From Epiperipatus broadwayi (Eukaryota > Onychophora > Udeonychophora > Euonychophora > Peripatidae): DNA of 64,000 bases. Below, piece by piece: positions 11,482-23,113 of this stretch; the stretch's first letter is position 1; every line of letters begins with the position of its first letter. The DNA is taken from contig JAQFVV010006354.1 of the NCBI GenBank assembly GCA_028023455.1, positions 2,800,007 through 2,864,006 on the forward strand. Direction: 5' to 3'. Under the pieces are notes generated by a model. That model made no database searches, was not told where the DNA came from, and worked only from the letters and a program-made list of their open reading frames with translations. Both the position numbers and the translations under genes were made by a program.

Positions 11482-11525
11482 AGTATCATTATATATATAT
11501 ATATATATATATAATGATACTCTTC
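11443..11525. repeat. TA arrays with a perfect 12-bp stem
   Basis: Two TA arrays surround AAGAGTATCATT (11479-11490) and its exact complement AATGATACTCTT (11513-11524). The inner TA array would extend the stem, giving a long hairpin or cruciform. It sits directly upstream of the LINE remnant. Confidence 0.8.
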
Positions 11526-11529
11526 ATAC

Positions 11530-13250
11530 TTTTTTTCCATATAGCAAGGAAAGTTGTAAAAGAAAATAAAAATATTGGAAAGAAATATATATCTGCAGTA
11601 GGAAAAATATATGGAATTACTACTAAAAAAGTGATGTCATCATGAAATGGGTAGAAAACTTCTAACAAGATTTATATAGTAATAAAGAAGATGTACCTCT
11701 TATATCTATTATATCTTCTAAATTGCCCAGTATTTTAAATGAAAAAGTTAGATATGCTATTACATTTATGAAGAAATGAAAAGCTCCAGGTAATCATGAA
11801 ATTAAAAGTGATGTATTAAAAGAAGCAGTTGAAAAAATAAAATAAAAAACTAGCAAAGTTATATAACAAATGTCTAAATGATAAAGATGTCCCAGATAAT
11901 TGGAAGAATGCAGTATTAATATTAATATTTTAAAAAGGTGATAAAGAAGGTATTAGAAATTACAGACCTATCATCCTTTTTCAGTTTTATACAAAATTGT
12001 TTGCCAAAATAATTACAAATTTCCTATAGAGAACATTGGATTTCCACCAACCAAGAGAACAAGCTGGATTTAAATGTGGTTTTAGTATAGTATATTATAT
12101 CCAGATATTGAGAGAAGTTATAACAAGGTCAAATGAATATGAGTTGTCATTATGCTTTAGATTTGTAGATTATGAAAATGCATTTGATTCTATAAACTTT
12201 TCTTCAGTGATTAAATCATTGGGTCATCAACGTATAGATCCAGGATATTGTCATATTTTAAAGAATATTTATAAAAATGCAACAACAACAATTATATTAC
12301 ATAATGATACTAGATAAGTCAACATTGAGAAGGGTGTGAGACAGTGTGACTCCATACCTCCAAAACTGTTTACAGCAGTGCTGCAAGAAATATTTTGTAG
12401 ATTAAAATGGGAAGCAAAAGGAATGAAAGTAAATGGAGACTATTTATGTCATTTATATTTTCCAGATGATGTAGTTGTTTTTGTAAATAATGCTTTAGAA
12501 TTGCAGTAAATATTGCAGGAATGATAAGATGAAAGTAGTAACATATGACAAAGATAAATGTTAAAAAGACTAATGTAATCTTGAATGGTTTTTCTCAAAA
12601 TATAAAAATAAGGATTGATTACAATGAGTTAAAAAAGTTAACGTCTACAAATACCTTGGTCAGATAATTAGTGCATATGGAAACATAATGAATGATATTA
12701 ATAATAGGATTAAACTTAGTTGGAGTGATTTTGGTAGAAATAACTAGATATTAAATGCAAATATGCCTATATGTTTGAAAATAAGTGTTTTTAACAAATA
12801 TGTTTTACCAGTTCTTACTTATGGATCTGAGCTTTGGATACTTAATAGAAGAGCAATAGAGAGACTTCAGACCACTCAAAGAATTATGGAGAGATGCATG
12901 TTGAAAGTAACAAGAATAGATCAAAAATGCAATATATGTGTAAGAGAACAAACAGGTGTTACTGACCTCTCTGAAAAAATTAAAAGACTGAAGTGTAGTT
13001 GGGCTGGACATATTGCTAGAAAAGATGGTAACAGATAGACAATTGAAATCTTAAGGTGGATTTCAAGATATTGTAAAAGACCCAGAAAACAACCACATGT
13101 GAGATGGATGAATAAGAAAGGGTACAGGCGTAATGTGGAGAATACATGCTAATGATTGGAGAAGATGGATTGAAGTTTGGGAGATCTTCATCCATCAATT
13201 AGCACCAATCTTAAACTAAAGACATATAAAAATCATCATAATTTTATCAG
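11530..13250 (+). pseudogene. RTE-like LINE reverse transcriptase, decayed
   Basis: This is a 5'-truncated non-LTR retrotransposon. Frame-by-frame reading gives RT blocks in the right order: a KAPG.. motif near 11785, the WKNAVLI and RNYRPI blocks at 11900-11980, the FVDYENAFDSI block at 12165-12196, a G-V-R-Q-C block near 12333, and a catalytic box read as YFPDDVVVF near 12455-12480 where FADD/YADD is usual. The C-terminal region (LPVLTYGSELWILNRRAIE, then ERCMLKVTR and WAGHIARKDGNR, 12790-13038) is characteristic of RTE-clade proteins. The longest open pieces are 12036-12317 and 12763-13038. Stops and frameshifts separate them, so it is non-functional. The endonuclease domain is missing. 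It ends in a TA/TG array from about 13252, in keeping with the short repeats at RTE 3' ends. Confidence 0.85.
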
Positions 13251-13251
13251 C

Positions 13252-13297
<46 letters not shown>
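13252..13297. repeat. (TA)n-(TG)n array
   Basis: This is a compound dinucleotide array just after the LINE 3' end. It may be the tail repeat of the LINE. Confidence 0.85.
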
Positions 13298-13559
13298 TAA
13301 AAATTATTTAAAAATAATCCTATATCAAACATCATGAGATCATCATATCACTATGATCATCATCAATATTCTGAGGTATCAGGTAATGTCATGGTAGTAA
13401 CCATCAAAAAAACTAATTATAACACATATAATGCCAGTGAAGTACATGAACTGTATTAAACATGAGGTTTATAACATTAGAACAATACAAATAATTCTAT
13501 AGAGGATGGTCTGCTCTTTACATATATACACTCATACATATATATTGCAAAAAACATTA

Positions 13560-14049
13560 TTATTAAGCTATATTCAATTTTATCACCTTTTTTTTAAATG
13601 GGGATATTCTATACTATTTTAATAAAAAAATACCCACCCACCCCAAAAAAAAACAACGACAAGTATTCAACTTTTTTAAGTTATTACTTTCTTTATAAAA
13701 TTACATTTAAATTTTAAATGTGAACACTACTGTCATTGTCTAGTTGATATAATCTCCTTTTAGACTTTTTAAGATGTCCGATCCAGGAATTTAATTGATT
13801 CTCAATAGGTATTTACATTCATTTGTTTTTGCTTTCTATTCTCATTACTATTCCTTTAATTTTTTTTTTTGCTTTATCCAAACTACTGTGACTTTTCTTT
13901 CTTTTCCAAGTTTTTTCTCACTGATTTTATCAATTATGTCTTTTGCCATTTATACTACTTATGTTAGTCCTATTCCTGTGTTGTTTTTTACCTTTATTTT
14001 GAAAGTTGAAAAAAATCAAACTCTCTTCTTTTTATTCCTTCTTGCATTT
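13560..14049. other. AT-rich spacer
   Basis: The stretch has T-runs and a CCCACCCACCCC cluster near 13633. I see no gene or RNA here; the long hydrophobic plus-strand frame into the TCTA array is a composition artefact. Confidence 0.6.
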
Positions 14050-14394
<345 letters not shown>

Positions 14395-15995
14395 AGGAAT
14401 TTAGAAATTCTGCTACCATTTCATTAGTTTTTATATCTGCACGCATAATCATTTGGTCAATGTTATATGGAAAATTATGACTAATAATTTTTATTATTTG
14501 TCTATACGTTAAGTAGAATACATCAAAGCTTTAAACTGAGATATTTGAAATCAAAACTAAGTATAATTTTCTTCTCAATATACATTGTATTTTTTTTTTT
14601 TTGTAATAGTTGATCTTATATTTTATCCTGAAACTTTTTTTTCAATATTTGTACAATGTAATGTCTCTAGATACTTGGAAGATTTTCATTTTTGGTGAAA
14701 ATTATTTTCACCAGTGATTCGCTGATTCCTTAGAACAGTAGAGGTCATCTTGTGATACTGTTTAATAAAAAACATGTCTTTAAACTACCATAGATGTTAT
14801 ATTAAGTTTTTTCATGCATCACTTTTAAATAACGTTGTCTTATGGAATTGATTGATGTCACCCTTGAATGAACATTTATGCCCTTGGAAACCTGATTTCC
14901 TTTTATAACCTCATTTTCTAGCTTCTAGTTTCTCTTCTTCATATAACATATTTTCATACAATCTATTCATATAATTATCTTACTCATTTCTTATCGCACT
15001 GAAAGCTTTACTCAACTCTTCCTAAATTTCTTTCTTGCTCTGTGAATGATGACATTTCACAATTTTCCATTTTCTTTGATATTTAATACAACTCTTATCC
15101 TACTACTTCTTCTTTCACTCTTCCAACTATTCTATCAATTCTTTCATGTCATTCATTTTCTAATAAATGTTAATGTTCCATCATGTCTACTATTTGATCT
15201 ATTCTTTTAGATTACTTTTGTATTACCAAGCTCATAATAAATAAACATCTATTTTATTCTGTTTTTCTTTTTTCACTTCTGTTGTTTCAGTTATATTATG
15301 GATAGTGTCTTGCTCTTTCTGGCTTATCTTTTCTTTGGCTTATTTTCTTTACTGATTGATTTTCTCAATATTTCATCAATAACTTTTGATTGCATTTTTT
15401 ACTTAACAACAATTATTCTCTCCATTAATTGTAGTCATTTATTTTTCTTAGCAGCATTTGAATTTTGTCTATTCTCATTTTTCCCTAAACTGCATTTCAT
15501 TTTTAGCTGAATGTTTTCTTTCATTTTTAATAGCATTTAACTTTTTCTGCTGTCTTTTGATTGCCTTCTATTTTCTCTAACAATATTGGAACTATTTACT
15601 AATTCATCTCTTCTTTCTTTTATAGGAATGTCTGACTTTCTTCTGTTTATTTTGCTTTTTTTTTGCTGATTTCTTTCTTGTATATTATTTATCAATAAGC
15701 TTATGTTATGACTGACATGATTATCTTCTCTATTTTTTAGATTTATTCAACTAATTGGTGATGTTTTCTATGATCATGTTTTTTATTCATTTTTTTTTTC
15801 AATTTTACCCTCATCAACAAATAGATTTGTATTTGATTATATTTAATATTATCCAAAAAGTACAAACATTTACAATAACTTTTCATAAAATAAGCCTCAT
15901 TTATCATTTCTCTTTTTTGCAATATTTTATTAATACCTATTACTCTAGATCTGTAAATTCTTTAAACCTGACTGTTTAAATACTTCTATTTATCT
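14395..15995. other. pyrimidine-rich stretch without a recognised gene
   Basis: The plus strand is strongly T- and C-rich and G-poor over about 1.6 kb, so the minus strand is A/G-rich like a Lys/Glu-rich coding region. No frame stays open beyond about 75 codons. It could be a very decayed coiled-coil Gag-like sequence or simply a skewed low-complexity region. Confidence 0.4.
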
Positions 15996-16003
15996 GTCTA
16001 GAC
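15996..16003. repeat. 8-bp target-site duplication, left copy
   Basis: GTCTAGAC immediately precedes the hAT terminus and is repeated exactly at 19620-19627. Eight bases is the diagnostic hAT duplication length. Confidence 0.93.
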
Positions 16004-17502
16004 CAGGGATACTCAACCTTTTTTCTTTCCTGGGCAACATATATTTGTGTGCTACATCAAGTAGACCATGGCGACAAATTGGTGTCATGTAAAAAAAATG
16101 TTTGACTTCTCAATTCATGCATGCCACAATTTGTGGATCACTTTACTATATCTTAGAATTAACATATTAATAAAACACACACTTATTTTATATAAACATT
16201 CATTTAAATATCAGTGTGATTTTTGGTATTGAAATAAACTTTTAACAATTTTAGATAAATCTGTTTTATATGTGCTACATGCTATTTTTAATATATTATC
16301 AAGGTGTAAATCAGTAAGCCTGTTTCTATGCATATTCTTCACATATTTTATTTTCAAATAACATGATTCACAAAGATATATTGATGAAAACGATGTAAAC
16401 AACATTTGTGCACACTTTTTGACAGTTATATTTTTAAGGCACAAATTTTCAAAATTTCATATACTCTTTTCTGTCCCTTTTCTCCTTAAAAATGGCTTCG
16501 AAATTTGTATCATTTTTAAATTCGACAAATTTGTTAAATAGCTTAACATAAGCATGTCAAAATGCACCTAATTGTGTAATAGTTGCTATTTCTAAGTGCC
16601 AGGGATTTTCTATAAGTAAAAGACAATTCTTAATATTTCTGAATCCTGAAATCTACTTTTAAATTATTTCAATAAGTTACCTAAATAATTTAAAATAATT
16701 ACATAGGTTTCTGAAGAAATGTCAATACCATCTTGCTTAGCATTTGTCAATGTGGGAAAATGATGTAGTATTTGGTTTTGTATATCTTGATAATAAATAT
16801 TTAGTTTTTCTTCAAAATCAAATAGGTTAATTGTCATTTGTGAAATAATTTTATTTTCACCTTGCAACCTAATATTAAGATCACAAAGTTTTTCTATTGT
16901 GTCACATAAAAAAGCTAAAAGACACCACCATCCATCACTGTGAAGCTCATTATAAGTTTTATTGCTTTCTTGTAAAAGTGAAATAATTTCATGATGTAAT
17001 AAAAAAAAGGAAATTCAAAACTTTACCGCTGTTTAGCCAACACACCGAAGTATGCAAAAGTGCCATCATAATTAATATTTGTTTCTTCCACAAGATTTTT
17101 TAATTTTCTGTGGTTTAATTTTCAGGCTATATAATTCACAATGTTTATCATGGTTTTCAATACAGCATCTACTTCTTTAATGGATATATGTGCACCCAAG
17201 TTTTCTTTGTGAATTAAACAATGAAATGATAAAAGATTTGTTAGATTATATTTCTTTTTTAAAGAGAAACAAATTCCTTTTCAGATCCAATCATTGAAGG
17301 ACATCCATCAGTGCACACAGAAAACAAATACTATTGAAAAAAATCACTATCTCCAGTTTGATTTTTCATAGGAAGAAATTTCAAAAAAATCTTTACAAAT
17401 TCAATTCTGTTCTGTACAGTTTCTGATAAAAATAGCACATTGTGATGTTGCTGAAATGTCAATACTAAAATCAACAGCCAAACTAAACTATTTGCAGTTT
17501 TT

Positions 17503-17515
17503 CAAATCTTCTATT
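17503..17515. repeat. 13-bp target duplication, left copy
   Basis: CAAATCTTCTATT immediately precedes the foldback and recurs at 18205-18217. Confidence 0.85.
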
Positions 17516-18204
17516 TATGTATATAATTTTAATGCGCAAATACGCGCACAACAACCGAGCTTCATCAGGATTAAATAACAATATATTATAAAGTCAAAAT
17601 AATTATAATATCTAAAGAATAATGCCCAAGAGCTTTCAAGAGAACTTAGCTCTCATAATCATGGGCAACAAAGAATGAGCATAACGTGTTGGTATATGCT
17701 AAAATATGCTGATATATGTAAATTAGTTGAAAATAAATGTGTCAGCTCTAAATGATCCATTTCTTAGAGATTTTGTAATACGCATCTTTCCTATTCATAG
17801 CCTTATCATCAATAGCAATAAAACATGCTTCTTTAACTTTTCTCTTAATGTCATTTCTCTCCCTGCAAACTATTCTTGATAAGGCTATGAATAGGAAAGA
17901 TGCGTGTTACAAAATCTCTAAGAAATGGATCATTTAGAGCTGACGCATTTATTTTCAACTAATTTACATATATCAGCATATTTTAGCACATACCAACACG
18001 CTATGCTTATTCTTTGTTGCCCATGATTATGAGAGCTAAGTTCTCTTGAAAGCGCTCGGGCATTATTCTTTAGATATTATAATTATTTTGACTTTATAAT
18101 ATATTGTTATTTAATCCTGATGAAGCTCGGTTGTTGTGTGTGTATTTGTGCATTAAAATTATATACATGTATAGTAAGCACCTGAGTTTGATAATTTCTT
18201 TTTA
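17516..18204. mobile_element. foldback IRb inserted in the hAT transposase
   Basis: Two arms of 292 bp (17517-17808 and 17877-18168) are close reverse complements separated by 68 bp. Outer tips are ATGTATATAATTTTAATGC and its complement. The whole unit is bracketed by CAAATCTTCTATT at 17503-17515 and 18205-18217, a 13-bp target duplication. Removing the unit and one duplicate restores continuity of the transposase frame, which confirms it as an insertion. The right arm is followed by 36 bp not present on the left, so the unit is asymmetric. Variable-length duplication of about 13 bp fits target-primed retroelements (LINE or Penelope-like) better than a DNA transposon. No coding region is visible. 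Confidence 0.85.
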
Positions 18205-18217
18205 CAAATCTTCTATT
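18205..18217. repeat. 13-bp target duplication, right copy
   Basis: This is an exact copy of 17503-17515, placed after the 36-bp asymmetric tail of the foldback. Confidence 0.85.
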
Positions 18218-19619
18218 ATATTATCAAAAATATGTTTTGCAATATCTTCAATACATCTAATGCAGCTAGAATCTTACAATTGTAACTTTTTAATTTGTAA
18301 TAATATTTGACTTTTATTATTAAATGTATCAAATAATATATTTGAAACATTTAGGAAACATTATTTCACAACTTCAGCATCTGCAAACAGGTTCACATTT
18401 TTGCCAAGTATATAACAAATTTGATATGATGCTTGTGTCACCACTGCTTATTGTGATATTGCCACTGACATAACATTTTGTTGTTGTTGCAATAATTTAT
18501 TGAAGAAAGCTTATTTTTCACTTCTTATTAAAGACGCATGAGCAAAAGTGTCATTAAACAATTTATGTTTCATGTTGTAATGACGATAAATGTTATTTTT
18601 TTAATGTGACACTTTCTTGACAAGTCAAACACATTGTTGAACCTTTGTTATTTAACACACCAAAATATTCCTTTTCCCAGTTGTCTTGAAACATTCTATT
18701 TTTTCCAATAAATTTTGTTTGTTGCATGAAAACATCATTATGATATTGAAATTATAGTTTGATATAAAATACTATGTGTCCATGTGTATACTAATTAATG
18801 TATAAAAGTAAAATGTGTCACTTTGCTTTTAAAAACACAAACTATTGATTGAATTAAAGTTTCAAACTTCTGATTGGTCAATTATACTATCAGCGGTAAA
18901 TATTTTTTTAATTATATTTTTTTAGTTTAGAATTTAAAATGGAAATTTATAATCTGTTGGATTACAAAAAGGTTTTTAAAAAATAAATTTCTATTTATAA
19001 TTGATGATAATAATCTAACACTGTCAAATTATAATAAATGCTTACCATACAATTATAAATTCCAGAAGTAATTCATTGAATTTCTTATCAATATGTTTTG
19101 GTATAAAAATATTTTTTTTGACTAAAACATGAGAAACAACAACTGGAGTAAAAAATAGCTTAGTAAATTATGTTTTCATTTTCAAATTCAAAATGTAGAA
19201 ATACAACTGTCAATGTCATGGATTGGTGTTACCTTGTGGAGAAAAAAAAACAAACTTGAAAATATGAATTTACATAAAAATTATACCATTAAATTTAAAT
19301 ATTTACTGATTCTTTTCTTGCAAAAAAAATACTGAAGGTGCTAAAATCAGTGAAATAATGCTAAAGATAATGGGTTGAGAGTGAGTACAAGTCATATATG
19401 AAGATTTCAGGCATTTCTGGTACATATTCGGCAGGTTCTTTAGATTTGTGAAATTAAAAAAAAATTATTAGTGCATCAATAAAAAATATCATCACACATG
19501 GTTATTCATTAATTAAGAAGAGTGTTTCCACATCTGTTGACCATCAGTTTATTTCTGGGCCACACATAAAAGCTTGGTGGGCCACATGTGGCACAGGAGC
19601 TGTAGGTTGAATATTACTG

Positions 19620-19627
19620 GTCTAGAC
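19620..19627. repeat. 8-bp target-site duplication, right copy
   Basis: This is an exact copy of GTCTAGAC at 15996-16003, directly after the right terminus of the hAT element. Confidence 0.93.
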
Positions 19628-21533
19628 TAATTTATCCCTTTTACTTTATTTACCATTTTATCCTGTTTATTCATGTGTAATCATTTTTATTAAACATTTT
19701 TTACAATAAACATGCATGCCAAATGTCAAATTCATTTTATGAAATCTTTTACTTAACTCTTTTACAGAGATATGATTGGCATTTCAATAATTAAAAAAAA
19801 TAATGATCTGTAATTCTGAAATAAATAAAAAAACACATCTACTAAGTACACAACACAGCGTGAACAAACCAGGACAGCTTGTTCAACTTAAACACTATAA
19901 ACTATCTAAAACCCTAAATACAATAGCCATTTATGTTAATATTATTATGATTAAAATGTCCAAAAAAATCATCATATGATCATCTCATGTATGCAAACTT
20001 TTCAATAAATATAACCTAATTAAATTTCTTACGAACAAAATGTATGTGAGATTCTTCTTTTATATAAAAATAATGGGCAAACGATAGCAACATTTACTTC
20101 AAAAACTATTTATATATTTTGTATCTAGAAAGTGTATATAAAAATGTAAAGTCAGGTTTAGGATAGCTCTTTTATATGCTGTTTTAAAAGATAAAGCCAT
20201 TAAGACAAATGCAACTAAATAAAAAGGAGAGTTTGAATGCTCTGCTTTAATAAACATGATATCAGGTGGAGAGGGTTATGGTAATATCTGTTTAAAACAA
20301 CAACTCTTAAAATTGTATGCAAAATATACAAAAGTTAGGTTATTTTCAATACTCTTTATCTAACACATCTAAAATAAAATTAGTCTTATAATCATAATTA
20401 TTTTCTAAATAATTAGATTCCAAAAATTGCAATTATTCTTAAAATAATTATCAATAATCAAGTCACAGGGTTCTTTCAATAATGAATTCTTGTTCTTCTT
20501 ATTATTAAACCAACCAAGAATATGATTTTCGTTATAACTAATAACGTTAAGAAATCATCTTACCTTTAAAAGAACATCTTAGCACATCAAAAAAATTATT
20601 ACGTTTAAAATTAAACAAAAAAAAAATATATTAAAATAATTAAAATCTAATAGGATGACAATTGTGATATTATGAGTAGAAAAATGATTTTTTGTTACCC
20701 AAATATTACACCAACAGATTTTCTTCTAATCTTACAGCAAAATAAAAATAAAGGAATCATAACCTTAACCAAATGAATAAAGTAAAAGAATTTTATAAAT
20801 GATTAATAAAATTATATTATCATTTAATATTTAAATAAATAAAATAATCTTTTCAATTGTTGCTATGTTAATATTTGCAAAATAATTTAATATAGTAACA
20901 TTTATATCATATTTTCTTGAACTCTCAATGCATAAAGTAAATATGTGGGGTGTGATTAAATTTCTGAGAACGGAAATAATTATGAAAAAGAGAACAAATC
21001 ATAAGTTAATAATTAAAATAGTATAATATTTAGTAATATTTATGACATGGAAAAGCAAACTTTAAGTTATTTAATTAACTTAATAAATTATAAAATTTCA
21101 TTGACAAAAAATAAAACTATAGTTTACAATTTTAAATACAAAGAAAAATAATTAGAAATTTTATTGAAATTTTTGCAGATTCAATAAAGTTGTCATTTTG
21201 ATTAAACTCACTTTCTATTATACAGGCACTATGTGAAATATATTCAATAACTCTAAATAAAATTAAATTTGACCCCCCCCCACTGGTAGCGATAAATTTG
21301 GAAGATGTGTATTTTTGTAGACACAGGACCAAATATAAATTTAAAAACAAACATAATTTATCAGGTTTTAAAACATATGGCAATGCAATTTAGGTATATC
21401 AACAAGATCTACACATCTCAACCATACTGGTTTATCAATAGTGCAAATAAAAGCATGGTTAGCTTCATACATCACCTTCAAAACATATAAAAAGACAGTA
21501 TAAATACATGGTTGAGCATCATACATGACTTTA
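19628..21533. other. AT-rich spacer, nothing recognised
   Basis: About 1.9 kb of A/T-rich DNA with short A- and T-runs and a C-run at 21273-21280. I see no open frame with protein-like character, no tRNA and no clear repeat. Confidence 0.6.
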
Positions 21534-22745
21534 AATAAATAAATCACTAAGATATTTGAAAATCAGGCACTCTTCATAAACCTGGAGCTTAATTGCAAAT
21601 ATAGGAAATTGGAACTCAGACCTTCAAGCATCCACCAACTATCCACACTGTCTCATACAACTGATATACATGGCCACATACGTGTAGAAAAAATAAATAA
21701 TCACCAATATATGTATTTCATGCTAAACCAGCATTTATCTGTTGGTCCAGATTATCATCTCCCACACACTTATATATTCAGTGCTTAGTTTATATTAAGA
21801 TAACAAATCCTGACACTTTTAATGAACATGATACAATGTACTCTAATCGCCAACTTTTAAACCATCCATGTCATTTGAAATTCTGATGATGGAAAGTCCA
21901 AATAAAATGCTGATGTCAACAATATTGCCACACTCATGTTGACCTGAAGTCACTCTGACCCCACATGTTTAAGACCTTATCCATTTAAATACATAGAAGA
22001 GATGTGGGCAGGATACAAGCTTCATATGTAATAATTGAAAACCAGGCAATATTCACATACCTGGAGCTTAATTGCAAATATAGGATATATTAACTCAGAC
22101 TTTAAAGCACCCACCAACTATTCATACTCTCATACAACTTATATACATGACCACGTACATGTAGAAACAATATATAATCACCAATATACATATTTCATGC
22201 TTAAACACCATTCACCAGTTGGTCCAGATTATCATCTCCCACACACTTATATACTCAGTGCTCAGTTTATATTAAGATAGCAAATCATCACACTTTTCAT
22301 AAGCAGGCTTCAATCTACTCCAACCTCCAACTTTTCAACCAACCATATCGTTAAAAATCTCATGATGATGGAAAGTCCAAATCCCATGCTAAAGCCAACA
22401 TTTTTGCCACACCTATGTTTACCTGAAGACACCCTGACCTCTCATCTATAGGACCTTATCCATTTAATTACATAAAAAAGAGATGGGCAGGATACAAGAT
22501 TATAATGTAAATATTTCAAAACAAGGCAGTCTGGAGCTTAATTGTAAACATTTAGTATTTTAACTCAGACTTTCAAGCACCCCACAACTATCCACACTAT
22601 GTCATACAACTGATATACATGACCACATACATGTAGGCTTTAATCTACTCCAACTTTTCAGCCATGCATATCATTGGAAAGCTGATGATGGAAAGTCTAA
22701 ATCCCATGCTGATGCCAACACTATTGCCACACCCATGTTAAAGCT
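21534..22745. repeat. tandem repeat, three copies of a unit of about 475 bp
   Basis: The marker CTGGAGCTTAATTG occurs at 21582, 22061 and 22531, giving periods of 479 and 470 bp. Other shared blocks are GGTCCAGATTATCATCTCCC (copies 1 and 2), GATGATGGAAAGTC (all three) and ACCTTATCCATTTAA (copies 1 and 2). Copy 3 is shortened by an internal deletion that joins the CATGTAGG region to the CTACTCCAACTTTTCA region. Divergence is about 15%. It could be a local satellite or tandemly duplicated transposon ends. The 81-codon frame at 22035-22280 lies inside it and does not look coding. Confidence 0.87.
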
Positions 22746-22849
22746 TATGAGGTTTACTATGTAATTGAAAACATTTCTAAAATATTTAAAAATATAATAT
22801 TGCTTTTATCTTTAATTATTTATGTTTTATATATAATAATTTCTATAAC

Positions 22850-23103
<254 letters not shown>

Positions 23104-23113
23104 TTAATAATAA

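Larger units (their letters stand above)
16211..18740 (-). pseudogene. hAT transposase remnant (BED-finger, ZBED5/GTF2IRD2-like)
   Basis: Read leftward, the remnant has family landmarks in order. Near 18640-18600 a BED-like finger start reads STMCLTCQESV (C-x2-C). Near 18390 there is a block NLFADAEVVK. At 18205-18260 the block RCIEDIAKHIFDNIIEDL continues, after the foldback insertion, at 17515 into LAVDFSIDISATS. At 17318-17283 there is CTDGCPSMIGSEK. At 17240-17140 there are FHCLIHKENLGAHI and KEVDAVLKT, and at 17060-17030 YDGTFAYFGVLAKQ. Near 16867 the block MQGENKIISQM appears, and the C-terminal dimerisation region at 16444-16211 includes KYVKNMHRNRLTDLHL. This order matches hAT transposases related to vertebrate ZBED5/GTF2IRD2-type proteins. 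Several stops and frameshifts show it is dead. The open pieces are 16211-16444 and 16664-16867. Confidence 0.85.
16004..19619 (-). mobile_element. hAT-family DNA transposon, degenerate
   Basis: The termini are inverted: the left end starts CAGGGATACTCAACC and the right end finishes GGTTGAATATTACTG, matching at 12 of 15 positions. Both sides are flanked by the same 8-bp sequence GTCTAGAC (15996-16003 and 19620-19627), the target duplication length of hAT elements. Inside, the minus strand carries a broken hAT transposase. Cut-and-paste transposition would have been catalysed by that protein. A foldback (17516-18204) has inserted into the transposase region. The perfect 8-bp duplication is itself a palindrome. 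Confidence 0.93.

Noticed and set aside
22035-22280. 81-codon frame with His/Tyr-rich sequence
   Set aside because: It lies within one unit of a tandem repeat and is not preserved in the other units.
21534-22745. CRISPR-like spaced repeats
   Set aside because: Units of about 475 bp in an animal genome are not CRISPR; no short repeat-spacer pattern exists.
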